This document shows, one piece after another, positions 42,603 to 53,175 of a stretch of 60,663 nt of DNA; the stretch's first letter is position 1, and each line of letters begins with the position of its first letter. A program made the translations under genes and the position numbers. The notes under the pieces were generated by a model. That model did no database searches. It was not told the origin of the DNA and saw only the letters and a list, made by a program, of their open reading frames with translations. Source of the stretch: Bacteroidales bacterium (GTDB taxonomy: Bacteria; Bacteroidota; Bacteroidia; Bacteroidales; Paludibacteraceae); the NCBI GenBank assembly GCA_022777485.1, contig JALFGC010000106.1:1-60663 (forward strand). Direction: 5' to 3'.

Positions 42603-42633
42603 CAAAGGTACTAAAAAAAACGGACAAAACAAA
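42603..42633 (-). promoter_or_regulatory. Promoter for panC
   Basis: On the minus strand TTTG (42630-42633), 19 bp, TACCTTTG (42603-42610). Confidence 0.7.
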
Positions 42634-42649
42634 TTTTTCGAAGGAAAAA

Positions 42650-42681
42650 GTTGTAAATGTCAATAATTTTTAGTACCTTTG
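42650..42681 (+). promoter_or_regulatory. Promoter for the GlgA-N and DUF4270 genes
   Basis: GTTG (42650-42653, one base off TTTG), 20 bp, TACCTTTG (42674-42681), about 20 bp before the ATG. Confidence 0.7.
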
Positions 42682-42700
42682 CAGGAAATTTCAAAATTCT

Positions 42701-43525
42701 ATGCCTATGAAAGAGCCGAAACGAATCCTATTTATCTCGCAGGAGATATACCCCTACTTAGCGGAAGAGACGCCCATTCGTTTGCTCAATAGGCAGTTGC
42801 CCGAGTTGTTCCAATCGAAGGGGTACGAGACACGCACGTTCATGCCGAAATTCGGCGACATTAATGAGCGACGCAACCAGTTGCACGAGGTGATACGACT
42901 CTCGGGAATGAACATCATCATCAGCGAGACCGACCACCCACTGCTCATCAAGGTCGCAAGCATACAGTCCGCCCGTATCCAGATTTATTTCATTGACAAC
43001 GACGACTTGTTCCACAAGCGCAAAGGCGTAGCCGACGCCGAGGGAAAAGAGTATGCCGACAACGATGAACGCTGTATCTTCTATGCCCGCGGAGCCATCG
43101 AAACCGTGAAGAAACTGCGCTGGACGCCGAATATCGTAGTCTGCTCCGGATGGATGTCCGCACTCGCGCCGCTATACCTTAAGAAAGCATATGCCGACGA
43201 ACCCTTCTTCGCGAACTCCAAAATAGTACTTTCTATCAACGATGATGAGTACCAAACGCCCTTTGGCACGAAGTTTGCACAGAAGTTGCAGATTGACGGA
43301 ATCTCCAACAACGATGTCCGCAGTATCGCTGGCTTCCCTGTCGGCTATGAGGAACTGATGAGATTGGCGATAGACTATTCCGACGCCATCACCTTTGCCA
43401 GCCCGAAGATTAACCAGCGCGTGATGAACTACGCAGAGACGAGCCGAAAACCCCTGCTGCCCTACGAAGAAGGAGCGGATAACAAACGCTTCCTTGACTT
43501 CTGCAACGGGCTGATTGGAGAGTGA
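42701..43525 (+). CDS. Glycogen/starch synthase N-terminal domain protein
   Basis: 274 residues that match only the first Rossmann domain of GT5 glycogen synthase: ILFISQEIYPYLAEE, then RTFMPKFGDINERRNQLHEV and NIVVCSGWMSALAPLYLKK. The C-terminal catalytic half with the donor site is absent, and the ORF ends at a normal stop. Bacteroidales have this short form beside panC, so it is a family trait and not a local truncation. A binding or regulatory role seems more likely than catalysis. GTG of a possible longer downstream start overlaps its stop. Confidence 0.85.
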   Translation: MPMKEPKRILFISQEIYPYLAEETPIRLLNRQLPELFQSKGYETRTFMPKFGDINERRNQLHEVIRLSGMNIIISETDHPLLIKVASIQSARIQIYFIDNDDLFHKRKGVADAEGKEYADNDERCIFYARGAIETVKKLRWTPNIVVCSGWMSALAPLYLKKAYADEPFFANSKIVLSINDDEYQTPFGTKFAQKLQIDGISNNDVRSIAGFPVGYEELMRLAIDYSDAITFASPKINQRVMNYAETSRKPLLPYEEGADNKRFLDFCNGLIGE

Positions 43526-43596
43526 GAAAATATATGATGAACAAAGAACAAGGCACAAAGAGAAAAGATACATTACCAATGAAACAAGGAGCAATA

Positions 43597-45045
43597 ATGA
43601 TGGATAGAGTTTGTTCGACCATACGGGTCTATTCCGTCTTGGTTCTTTGTTCCTTATTCTTGGCTCTCAATGGCTGCAAAGACGATGTGGTTACTGCGGG
43701 CAGTTCGTTGTTGGACGATAACGATAAGATAATCGTTTGTTCCGACACTTTCTCTTTGTCGTCCAACTTAGCCCCTTGCGGCAGTATCATCACGGCGCCC
43801 GACTCCTTCCTGCTGGGCGAGATAGCCACCGACTACGGCACGGTGCGCGCGGAGGTGCTGACGCAGTTGGCTTGCCCCGTCGGCTTCCAATATCCCGAGA
43901 CCGCGGAGGTGGACTCCATATACCTATATATATACTACCGCGACTGGGTGGGCAGCAGTACCACTCCGATGGCAATCAATGTGTATGAGATAGACCGAGG
44001 CGTGATGGAGTATAACCTGACTTATACTTCCGACATCAATATAGCCGACTATTGCAGCATGGACGACAGCACCCTCCTCGTGGCGCGGCAGCCCCTTATC
44101 ATCGCGGGAAACAAGGCAGATAGCGTCTACAACAGCAGCACGGGCACCTACCAGCCCATGGTGCGTTGCCGCATGAGCGACGACTTCGCCAAACGCTTCT
44201 TCACCATGCAAGCCTATGTCTCGCAGGAAGAGTTCAACGAGTTCTTCAAAGGACTCTATATCACGCCCACCTTCGGAAGCGCTACCGTGCTGCATATCAC
44301 CGATGTGAGCATGGCAGTCTATTACCATTTTACCTACAACCGCGCAGGGCAAGACACCACCGTAACTGACATGAAGGGCTTCTATGCCAACGCCGAGGTG
44401 CGTGGGCTGAACCGAATAGAGTACCGCGAGAAAGAGACGCTGGTCAATAACCTGCTGGCGGATAGTGCGCACTATAGTTATGTGATTGCACCCGCAGGCG
44501 TCTATACACGCATGCAATTCCCCATGTTGCAGATTGAGCAGACCATCATGCAGAGCCTGATTTACAAAGACACGGTGAAGCGTCCCTATGTCAACCTCGC
44601 CCAGTTGCAGGTCGATGTGCTCAATGTCTATGAAGGCACGGGAACGGACATCAGCCGAAACGACTGGCTGCAGCCTGCTAACTATATGCTGCTCATCAAG
44701 GAAGAGAGCGTGGACCGATTCTTCCGCAAGAAAGAACTGCCTGCCGACACAGTGGCTATCCTCTCTTCGCTGACCACAGGTACCGACTCGCTCGGAAACA
44801 CTATCTATTACTATACCTACGACCTCAACACCCTGCTTACCAATCAGATACGGCAGGAGATGAATCCCGACACGCTGAACATGCTGCTGGTACCCGTAAC
44901 CGTAGAGACCACCACCAACGCGTCGTATGGTACCACTTCCGTTACTTCCGTGCGCCAGAGCCAAGTGATGTCTGCTACGAAGATTCGAAGCGCACAAAAT
45001 ACGGACAGTCCGCTGTCGCTGAAAGTGGTGTACTCAGGATTCTAA
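43597..45045 (+). CDS. DUF4270 lipoprotein
   Basis: 482 residues from ATG 43597, which gives a standard lipoprotein signal: YSVLVLCSLFLALNGC. An in-frame GTG at 43522 would add 25 residues before it and is less likely. The DUF4270 body follows: SSLLDDNDKIIVCSDTFSL, LLGEIATDYGTVRAEVLTQL, SIYLYIYYRDWVGSSTTPMAINVYE, and YIAPAGVYTR-like and VYSGF end motifs. The family is a Bacteroidota outer-surface lipoprotein of unknown role found with the GlgA-N gene. The sequence between 43525 and 43597 is a run of ACAAAGA-like repeats. Confidence 0.88.
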   Translation: MMDRVCSTIRVYSVLVLCSLFLALNGCKDDVVTAGSSLLDDNDKIIVCSDTFSLSSNLAPCGSIITAPDSFLLGEIATDYGTVRAEVLTQLACPVGFQYPETAEVDSIYLYIYYRDWVGSSTTPMAINVYEIDRGVMEYNLTYTSDINIADYCSMDDSTLLVARQPLIIAGNKADSVYNSSTGTYQPMVRCRMSDDFAKRFFTMQAYVSQEEFNEFFKGLYITPTFGSATVLHITDVSMAVYYHFTYNRAGQDTTVTDMKGFYANAEVRGLNRIEYREKETLVNNLLADSAHYSYVIAPAGVYTRMQFPMLQIEQTIMQSLIYKDTVKRPYVNLAQLQVDVLNVYEGTGTDISRNDWLQPANYMLLIKEESVDRFFRKKELPADTVAILSSLTTGTDSLGNTIYYYTYDLNTLLTNQIRQEMNPDTLNMLLVPVTVETTTNASYGTTSVTSVRQSQVMSATKIRSAQNTDSPLSLKVVYSGF

Positions 45046-45098
45046 ACACCATAAACTGTTTTTCAGGAATACCCAACAGTGGGTAGGCAACGAACAAA

Positions 45099-45126
45099 AG
45101 GAGAGTGTACGTCGGTACACTCTCCT
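45099..45126 (-). terminator. Terminator of the SPASM-rpiB genes
   Basis: AGGAGAGTGTAC-GTCG-GTACACTCTCCT: a perfect 12-bp stem. On the minus strand it is followed by TTTTGTTCGTT, so it serves the minus-strand genes ending at 45246. For the plus strand there is no T-tract. Confidence 0.75.
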
Positions 45127-45184
45127 GCTGTTGTAATGCTCCCGCTGCTACACTTTTTCCGTCGTCGGCTCAATACCTCAAAAT

Positions 45185-45203
45185 GTACTATTATTAAGAT
45201 TTC
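45185..45203 (+). repeat. Solo end-motif of the 130-bp element family
   Basis: GTACTATTATTAAGATTTC matches the 19-nt motif that bounds elements A, B and C. There are no CGCGGGTC units and no second motif nearby. Downstream of the DUF4270 gene, same direction. Confidence 0.7.
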
Positions 45204-45245
45204 CTTTCTATTGCCGTCTTCACTCGCTTGGGCAGAGAAAAGGGG

Positions 45246-46283
45246 TTAGTGCCAACAGTTTTGGCATATCTCGGGTGCTTGCTGAAATGGTGCGCGGATA
45301 GCCGTCCGGCGGAAGGCACCGGCTTGCTTGGAGCGGAAGAGAGTAGGTAGGGAGGCGTGGTGTATGTTGCCGTAGGCGTAGTGGTGTGCTTTGTCGTAGC
45401 AGCAGGGGAGTACATCGCCGTTGGTAGTCAGCACGCAGCCTGCCCACAGGCGATAGCAGGGGGAGATACCCGTGAGCGCATGCCACAGGCGCCGGAGCGG
45501 GTGCCGCTTCAGCCGATAAGTGCCGTCGGCGCACTGCTCGTAGCGACGGTCTCTGTCGCGAGAAGGCATTAGCGGGTTGCCGTATTGATAATCATAGAAC
45601 TGTGCGGTCTTGAAGGTGAAGCGGTCGGCGCCGAGCAGGCGGTATGTCTTGCGCATGAGCGCTTGCTCCCGCTCGTTGGAGCGGAGCAGGAGACATTGGA
45701 GTTCGATGATGGGGTAATCGCCCGAAATCAGGCGCTGGCGGCGGGCTATCTCCCGTTCTTCTCTTAGGTAGCGGATGGCGGCTCGTGCTTTCTCCACACT
45801 GCCTCCCTTTCGGTAGGCTTCGTAAGAGGACTGTGAGAGTCCGTCCATCGAGATGATGATACGGTGCAAACCGCTCACTACCAGCCGTTTAGCCATCGAG
45901 CGGTCAAGGGCTTGCGCATTGGTAGAGACGATGGTGTAGAGCCCTTGCTGCGCTACCTCGCGTATGAGTTCGGGTAGTCGTGGGTTGAGGAGCGGCTCGC
46001 CTTGGAAATAGAACTGGACAGTGTGCGCATAGCGGAAGCAGTCGGCAAGCAGCGAGAGAGGATAGTCGGGGAAAGGGTTGCGAGGCGAAGTACCGGTGTC
46101 CCCTTGGGGGTGCTTCTTGGCAATACCGACTGGGCACTGAGGGCAGGCGAGTTGGCAGATGTTGGAGGGCTCAATAGTAAGGAAGGTGGGGTAGTGCGAA
46201 ATATGCACTATGCCGAAGAGGCTTAGTGCATAGTTCATCCAACACCGGAGTTGATTGGCTATTCGGGCAGGCGTCAGCAGCAT
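45246..46283 (-). CDS. Radical SAM/SPASM protein
   Basis: 345 residues. TIEPSNICQLACPQCP holds the cluster cysteines C43, C47 and C50. FYFQGEPLLNPRL and IIISMDGLSQSSYEAYRKGG are radical SAM core motifs. CYRLWAGCVLTTNGDVLPCCYD with YGNI and a last CQNC form the SPASM auxiliary-cluster domain. Such proteins often modify peptides or glycans; no peptide substrate gene is visible nearby. It overlaps rpiB by 10 bp. Confidence 0.88.
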   Translation of the reverse strand: MLLTPARIANQLRCWMNYALSLFGIVHISHYPTFLTIEPSNICQLACPQCPVGIAKKHPQGDTGTSPRNPFPDYPLSLLADCFRYAHTVQFYFQGEPLLNPRLPELIREVAQQGLYTIVSTNAQALDRSMAKRLVVSGLHRIIISMDGLSQSSYEAYRKGGSVEKARAAIRYLREEREIARRQRLISGDYPIIELQCLLLRSNEREQALMRKTYRLLGADRFTFKTAQFYDYQYGNPLMPSRDRDRRYEQCADGTYRLKRHPLRRLWHALTGISPCYRLWAGCVLTTNGDVLPCCYDKAHHYAYGNIHHASLPTLFRSKQAGAFRRTAIRAPFQQAPEICQNCWH

Positions 46284-46723
46284 GGAATCTTGTTCACTCT
46301 GCGCTCGTGGCGTCCGCCTTCGAAGTCGGTTTGGAAGAAAGTGGCAACGATGTCCAACGCTTGTGGCACGGTGATGAAGTTCGCCGGCAAGCCGAGTACA
46401 TTGGCGTTGTTGTGCTGGCGGGCAAGTTGCGCAAGGCGCTTCTCCCAGCAGAGCGCCGCACGGATACCTTGGTGCTTGTTCGCTGTCATGCAGATACCGT
46501 TGCCTGTGGAGCAGATAACGATACCGAACTCGTACTCACCTTTCTCCACTGCCTCTGCCAAGGGGTGAGCGTAGTCGGGGTAGTCGCAACTCGCGTCGGA
46601 GTAGCAACCGAAGTCCTGCACTTTGGCGCCGTTGTCTTCAAGGAAGAGGCGCACTTGGTTCTTGAGCGCGAAGCCGGCATGGTCGCTGGCAAGGGCGATG
46701 GTCAATTCGCTGAAGGGTTTCAT
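46274..46723 (-). CDS. rpiB: Ribose-5-phosphate isomerase B
   Basis: 149 residues. ALASDHAGFALK near the N-terminus, DYPDYAHPLAEAV, the catalytic Cys in IVICSTGNGICMTANK, and RAALCWEKRLAQLARQHNNANVLGLP. It interconverts ribose-5-phosphate and ribulose-5-phosphate. It lies 13 bp after the C69 dipeptidase and overlaps the SPASM gene. Confidence 0.95.
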   Translation of the reverse strand: MKPFSELTIALASDHAGFALKNQVRLFLEDNGAKVQDFGCYSDASCDYPDYAHPLAEAVEKGEYEFGIVICSTGNGICMTANKHQGIRAALCWEKRLAQLARQHNNANVLGLPANFITVPQALDIVATFFQTDFEGGRHERRVNKIPCC

Positions 46724-46736
46724 GGTTGTATGGGGT

Positions 46737-48377
46737 TTACTCGTGGGTTACTTCGGAGGTGATAGTGCGCAGGTAGGGCTCGGGGAAGGGGAGACGGTCG
46801 GGGTAAGCTGGCTCGCCATAGGGGTTACGAACAAACTGCCCATTCTCCACCTTGCGCTCTTGACCGTCTATGTACTTGGTTACCAAGTAGATATACAGCC
46901 GTTGCCACTCTGTCATGGTGTTGTCGGCTTGGGTGTCGCAGAAGTTGGTGAGGTAGTGCCTTACTTCTTTGTCGCCCGGGAGGCGTGCTACCTCGGCGTC
47001 CACTGCAGCTATCTGCGCGTTGAAATGCGCTTCCAATGCCGTCTGCACTGCCTTGATTTCAGGGAGCATGCGGCTGTACTTGGTGTAAGCCCAGTTGGCT
47101 ACAAGGTTGAATATCCACCAAGCAGAGGTGTGCGAGAAGGTGTACATATCGCCGTTGCCCTCGGCAAAGCACTCCGGCACATGGTTGATACGGCTGTAGA
47201 TGGGTACATAGACGCTGGTGGCGGCGTCGTCCACGCCAAACCAGAAGATACCGCCCGCTTTGGGGTCAGCATAGCCTCGCATCTGCGCGACAAAGGAGAA
47301 GCCTGTCTGCTGAGTAGCGGTGGGGCGCTCGTACCAATACTGCACGCTATCTACCTGAAAACCAAGTCCTCCGTAGCGCAGTTTGCTGCCCCACGGACCG
47401 GCGTCGGTGCCCTGCGTGATGTCAAGCGGCGTGCCCTCATACTGGTCGCGCATGCAGTCTTTGATGTCCTGTGCCGACACTTTGCGGTTGGGCTTGATGA
47501 AGAGCGGCATGGGGGTGCCTGCGTCTTTGCCGCTGGTCGCTACAAAGGTCTTGCCCGTGGCGTAATCGTAGTATGAATCCATGTCGTCGGAGAAATGGCG
47601 GAAGAAACTCCACACTCGTGCCTCGCAGACGAAGAGCCCGCTGAAGTCGAACGGCGCATAGGCGGCTTGGAAAGAGAAGTCGGCGTCCTTACCCTCGAAA
47701 TAGCCCATTTCGCGGGCGAACTTCACTACATCTTTGCTCCAACGCCAGTTGGCTTTGTCTTTGAAGTTGATAGTGGTGATACGCGCTTGGTTGGCATGTG
47801 CGCAGATACAATCATCCGGTACGCGGGTAGCCACCCACACGGCACCCTTGCGCCCGGGTCCCTTGCCGATAAGGTCCATTATCCACACTTCGTTGGGGTC
47901 GCCAATAGAGAAGGTCTCACCGCTGGAGGCATAGCCGTATTCGGCTACGAGGGAGGTCATGCAGTCAATCGCCTCGCGGGCAGTCTTGCAGCGCTCCAGC
48001 GCGATGTAGATAAGGCTGCCGTAGTCTATTCCGACGGTGTCTTCCAACTCGTGGCGACCACCCCATGTAGTCTCGCCGATGGTGAGTTGGTGCTCGTTCA
48101 TATTGCCCACCACAGTGTAGGTGTGGGGCACCTGCGGGATTTGGCATAGAGGCCTGCCTGTGTCCCAGTCTTTCACCTCGCGCATGCTGCCTGCGGGGTG
48201 GTCAGCGGCAGGCGAGAAGCGCAGGAAACCATAGAGGGTGTAACTGTCAGCGGCATAACTGATGATGGTGGAGCCGTCGGTAGAAGCGTCTTTGCCTACG
48301 ATGAAGTTCGTACAAGCCCATGCTGCTGCTGCCGGTAGGCATAGCGCGAGAAGGAGAAGGATGGTCGTCTTTTTCAT
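46737..48377 (-). CDS. C69-family dipeptidase
   Basis: 546 residues. Signal peptide ends at AWA; the next residue, C22 in CTNFIVGKDAS, is the N-terminal nucleophile of the family. GDPNEVWIMDLIGKGPGRKGAVWVA and CAHANQARI are further family signatures. It is probably an exported peptidase of the PepD type that cuts di- and small peptides. It starts about 20 bp after the toxin gene. Confidence 0.92.
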   Translation of the reverse strand: MKKTTILLLLALCLPAAAAWACTNFIVGKDASTDGSTIISYAADSYTLYGFLRFSPAADHPAGSMREVKDWDTGRPLCQIPQVPHTYTVVGNMNEHQLTIGETTWGGRHELEDTVGIDYGSLIYIALERCKTAREAIDCMTSLVAEYGYASSGETFSIGDPNEVWIMDLIGKGPGRKGAVWVATRVPDDCICAHANQARITTINFKDKANWRWSKDVVKFAREMGYFEGKDADFSFQAAYAPFDFSGLFVCEARVWSFFRHFSDDMDSYYDYATGKTFVATSGKDAGTPMPLFIKPNRKVSAQDIKDCMRDQYEGTPLDITQGTDAGPWGSKLRYGGLGFQVDSVQYWYERPTATQQTGFSFVAQMRGYADPKAGGIFWFGVDDAATSVYVPIYSRINHVPECFAEGNGDMYTFSHTSAWWIFNLVANWAYTKYSRMLPEIKAVQTALEAHFNAQIAAVDAEVARLPGDKEVRHYLTNFCDTQADNTMTEWQRLYIYLVTKYIDGQERKVENGQFVRNPYGEPAYPDRLPFPEPYLRTITSEVTHE

Positions 48378-48399
48378 ACTATGTTAGTTTTTTTTTATT

Positions 48400-48678
48400 T
48401 CAAAATAAATCAGAGTGAGAGCCGGTACGCACTAATTCCAAGAAACACAAAGAACCGTCTTCACCTTTCTTATAGATTAGCAACCAATCGGGTTGTATAT
48501 GACATTCTCGGTAGCCTTCTAAATTAGAATGTAGCGGATGATCTCTATTGGCAATCGGCAAGGTTTCATCATTTGCCAATAACCTCACAATATCAACAAG
48601 TTTCTGGATGTTCAGCCCACGCTTCTTTGCCAGTTTGACATCCTTCTCGTATTGTTTAGTGGTGAATAGAGTTCTCAT
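48400..48678 (-). CDS. YafQ-type mRNA-cleaving toxin
   Basis: 92 residues of the RelE/YafQ fold. H47, H60, D64 and H88 match the YafQ catalytic set; RECHIQPDWLLIY and RTGSHSDLF are the family signatures. It would cut mRNA on the ribosome when free of antitoxin. It overlaps the antitoxin gene by 4 bp. The catalytic residues look intact, so the toxin is likely active. Confidence 0.92.
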   Translation of the reverse strand: MRTLFTTKQYEKDVKLAKKRGLNIQKLVDIVRLLANDETLPIANRDHPLHSNLEGYRECHIQPDWLLIYKKGEDGSLCFLELVRTGSHSDLF

Positions 48679-48887
48679 AATGCCTCCATTGCTTTTGCGA
48701 AGTCATCAAAATTCTCATATTGAGTCAACTTGCCTTGGTGTGCTTCTTGCAATGCTTGCATTGTTTTTTTCTCTGCTGCAGAAGGTTGTTTGTAGGTAGC
48801 TTTGAATACACCCAAAGACATAATATATTCTAATGTCCTGTGCGCCAGTTGGTTACGGTCATTAAAGGTTAGTGTTACTGTTGCCAT
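48675..48887 (-). CDS. Antitoxin partner of the YafQ-type toxin
   Basis: 70 residues. It starts MATVTLTFNDRNQLAHRTLEYIMSLGVF, a short strand then a helix that could be a ribbon-helix-helix DNA-binding part. A C-terminal helix (ENFDDFAKAMEAL) could cover the toxin. It is not a plain DinJ or RelB by eye. Assignment rests mostly on its position just before the toxin with ATGA coupling. It probably represses its own operon. Confidence 0.75.
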   Translation of the reverse strand: MATVTLTFNDRNQLAHRTLEYIMSLGVFKATYKQPSAAEKKTMQALQEAHQGKLTQYENFDDFAKAMEAL

Positions 48888-48911
48888 AGTTGTAGTGGTA
48901 TATGGTTGTTG

Positions 48912-49661
48912 TCAATTGATTTGCATTCTGCCGTCGATGGTGGCGGAGATGGTTTGCTGCTCTTGGACATACTCGAGGTAGAGGTCGCGGATGAGCAGGT
49001 CGGAGTCCCAATAAGCGATGTGGCGGGTGAGGGGCGTCATGTGGTCGGTGCCGCCTGCGAGGTAGTCGCTGGTGGCGACGGTGTAGTACGCCTCGGGGTC
49101 GATGGAGCGCCCATCTATCTGCGCGTCAATCAGTTGTGCGTCTTCTGCCTGCATGCGCAGCCCCGCTACACCCTCGCCGCCGACTTCGGCAAAGACCTGA
49201 CAGAGTTCTAGAATATCTTCTCCCTTCAGCGTGAGTACCACGAGGCGGTTGTCGAACGGCATGAGTTCAAACACATGCTGCTTGGTGATATCGCCTTTGT
49301 GCCATTCGCAGCGCATGCCGCCTATGTTTACTACCGCCATGTCCACGCGCCCGTCGTAGTGCTGACGGGCTTTGGCAAGCAGTGCGTCGGTAGCCCAGTT
49401 GAGCATGTTGCACTCGGGGCGGTGTACGGTCATGTCCTCGGGTGCATAGCCCAGCACGACGGACATCTCTGCTTCGAGGGCGGCTTTCTTCGGGGCTAAG
49501 GCTGCGGTATAGGCTTCTGCCACTGCGGGCGCGGCGGCGATACAGTCCGTGGTAACAGGGACAGCCTCGGTGGAGACAGAGGCGACCTGTGCAGGGCGGT
49601 GGCAGGCTGTGAGCATGAAGAGCAACGCCGCAACACCTAAAAGAGAAGCATTTCTTTTCAT
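48912..49661 (-). CDS. 5'-nucleotidase C-terminal domain lipoprotein
   Basis: 249 residues from MKRNASLLG (49661), placed by the promoter and by lipobox LTAC. The body matches only the C-terminal substrate domain of UshA-type nucleotidases: NMLNWATDALLAKA, VVNIGGMRCEWHKGDITKQHVFELMPFDNRLVVLTLKGEDI, YYTVATSDYLAGGTDHM. In many Bacteroidales this half is followed by a separate gene for the metallophosphatase half; here a toxin-antitoxin pair follows instead. Alone it can bind nucleotide but not cleave it. Confidence 0.85.
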   Translation of the reverse strand: MKRNASLLGVAALLFMLTACHRPAQVASVSTEAVPVTTDCIAAAPAVAEAYTAALAPKKAALEAEMSVVLGYAPEDMTVHRPECNMLNWATDALLAKARQHYDGRVDMAVVNIGGMRCEWHKGDITKQHVFELMPFDNRLVVLTLKGEDILELCQVFAEVGGEGVAGLRMQAEDAQLIDAQIDGRSIDPEAYYTVATSDYLAGGTDHMTPLTRHIAYWDSDLLIRDLYLEYVQEQQTISATIDGRMQIN

Positions 49662-49682
49662 AGTCGTATTCGATTTTGCGTG

Positions 49683-49714
49683 CAAAGGTACTAAAAATAA
49701 TTGAAACGGGCAAA
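49683..49714 (-). promoter_or_regulatory. Promoter for the 5'-nucleotidase-domain gene
   Basis: On the minus strand TTTG (49711-49714), 20 bp, TACCTTTG (49683-49690). Confidence 0.8.
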
Positions 49715-49849
49715 CAAAACCTCGATTGTTTGTGAAAAAAGATACTTTTCTTCTTCGTATGCGTGTTTTGGACAATTCATACAAAGGTGTGGCATGGGTA
49801 GGACAGGGGTTCGATATTCTCCCTTGATACCTTCGAGAAGGTCTCGCTT

Positions 49850-49915
49850 ATGTTACGGTAATGTTACGGTAATGTTACGGTAATGTTCCGATAATGTTCC
49901 GATAATGTTCCGATA
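49850..49915. repeat. 11-bp tandem repeat (ATGTTACGGTA/ATGTTCCGATA) x6
   Basis: Three copies of ATGTTACGGTA then three of ATGTTCCGATA. They lie in the 600-bp spacer between divergent promoters of the nucleotidase-domain gene and gyrB. The rest of that spacer shows no gene. Confidence 0.92.
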
Positions 49916-50182
49916 CGAAGTCGGGGCTCTCACAAGGGTATTTCAGGGTGATTTCGGGCGTAAGAAGGTGGTTGACGGGTAGGGGGTGCAGTAGGCTTAT
50001 TTGCGAAATTTGGACAATTATTACCGCAGAGCGGAAGCGGAAGGGTAGGGTGGAGGAAAGGGGTTTTTGCGGCGTTTGGGGCGCGTGAGGTGCTGATTTT
50101 GGTGTGGGTTAAAAATCGTTTTGCGTTTTAAGGCGGTTTTCAGGCGTGTAGAGCGATTTTCTTCAAAAATATGTGTCCCCCT

Positions 50183-50214
50183 ATTGCGTATGTCGATTTT
50201 TTTTTGTACCTTTG
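50183..50214 (+). promoter_or_regulatory. Promoter for gyrB
   Basis: ATTG (50183-50186, near TTTG), 20 bp, TACCTTTG (50207-50214). Confidence 0.7.
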
Positions 50215-50257
50215 CACAAAATTTGCGACAATACACAGAAAAATAAAAAGACAATAA

Positions 50258-52312
<2,055 letters not shown>

Positions 52313-52388
52313 TGTTATAATTAAGAATTATGAATTAAGAATTAAGAGGGCATTGCAGGCGAAAGACTCCGAATAAATTCTTTTTATC

Positions 52389-52404
52389 CCCCGACCAGTC
52401 GGGG
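52389..52404. repeat. Palindrome after gyrB, shared with crtI-like gene
   Basis: CCCCGAC-CA-GTCGGGG; on the minus strand it is followed by GATAAAAAG. The same core occurs in frame inside the gene at 5176-6690. Just before it is an AATTAAGAATTA reiteration (52320-52348). Confidence 0.75.
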
Positions 52405-52529
52405 TGTCTCGCGTCCCTCAACATCTGCAAGGGCGTTAGCCCGCAGCAAGGTGATTTCGATGTTCCTGCTCGCTGACGCTCGCGAGATTTTTAAGGATTA
52501 TTTCAGAGGTTATAAGATGCGAACGGATT

Positions 52530-53105
52530 ATGAAGATAGCGGTATATTGTAGTGCGAAAGACAGCGTGCACGAGCGGTACAAGCGGATGGCTGCGCGGCT
52601 GGGGACTTGGATAGGCGAGCACGGGCATACGCTGGTGTACGGCGGCGCGACAGGCGGGCTGATGACGAGCGTGAGCAATGCTGCGAAGGCGGCAGGCGCG
52701 ACTGTGGTGGGCGTGGTGCCCCCGCGGATTATCGCTGCGCGTCGGCTGGCAGACAACTGCGACGAGCTGGTGAATGCCGACAACATGGCAGACCGCAAAG
52801 CGAAGATGCGCGAGATAGCCGACTGCTTCATCTGCCTCCCCGGCAGTTATGGCACGCTGGACGAGATGATGGATGTGGTGGCGAGCGGCACGGTAGGCGA
52901 GCACAAGAAACCGCTGTATGTTTATGATTATCAGGGGTTCTACGCCGACCTCAAACGACAAATCCGTCGCATGAAAGCCGAGGCATTCATCCCTGCCGAA
53001 GAGAGTTACACCCCCGTGTTCGTGGAGCATTTTCAGGAACTGACGGAGGCACTGGACAAGCATCAAGAGGCGCTGGACTGGAAGGCAAAGTGCAGTAGGA
53101 AATAA
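52530..53105 (+). CDS. LOG family protein (TIGR00730)
   Basis: 191 residues. The Rossmann start MKIAVYCSAKDSV, YGGATGGLMTSVSNAA, and the phosphate-binding PGSYGTLDEMMDV (usually PGGxGTxxE) define the LOG family. Characterised members cleave nucleoside 5'-monophosphates to base and ribose-5-phosphate. The second Gly of PGG is Ser here. The role in this organism is unknown. Confidence 0.9.
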   Translation: MKIAVYCSAKDSVHERYKRMAARLGTWIGEHGHTLVYGGATGGLMTSVSNAAKAAGATVVGVVPPRIIAARRLADNCDELVNADNMADRKAKMREIADCFICLPGSYGTLDEMMDVVASGTVGEHKKPLYVYDYQGFYADLKRQIRRMKAEAFIPAEESYTPVFVEHFQELTEALDKHQEALDWKAKCSRK

Positions 53106-53135
53106 GGAGCATTATGGTATATATCGCTCTTGCGA

Positions 53136-53168
53136 AATGGTCAAATAGTAAATAGTCAAACTGTCAAA
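53136..53168. repeat. Left inverted repeat flanking the 445-residue gene
   Basis: AATGGTCAAATAGTAAATAG then TCAAACTGTCAAA; it pairs with 54501-54533 with three mismatches in 33. It ends 8 bp before the ATG. Confidence 0.8.
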
Positions 53169-53175
53169 TTAGTAT

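Noticed and set aside
43924..44997. 357-codon minus-strand frame opposite the DUF4270 gene
   Set aside because: Antisense to a lipoprotein gene with signal and family motifs.
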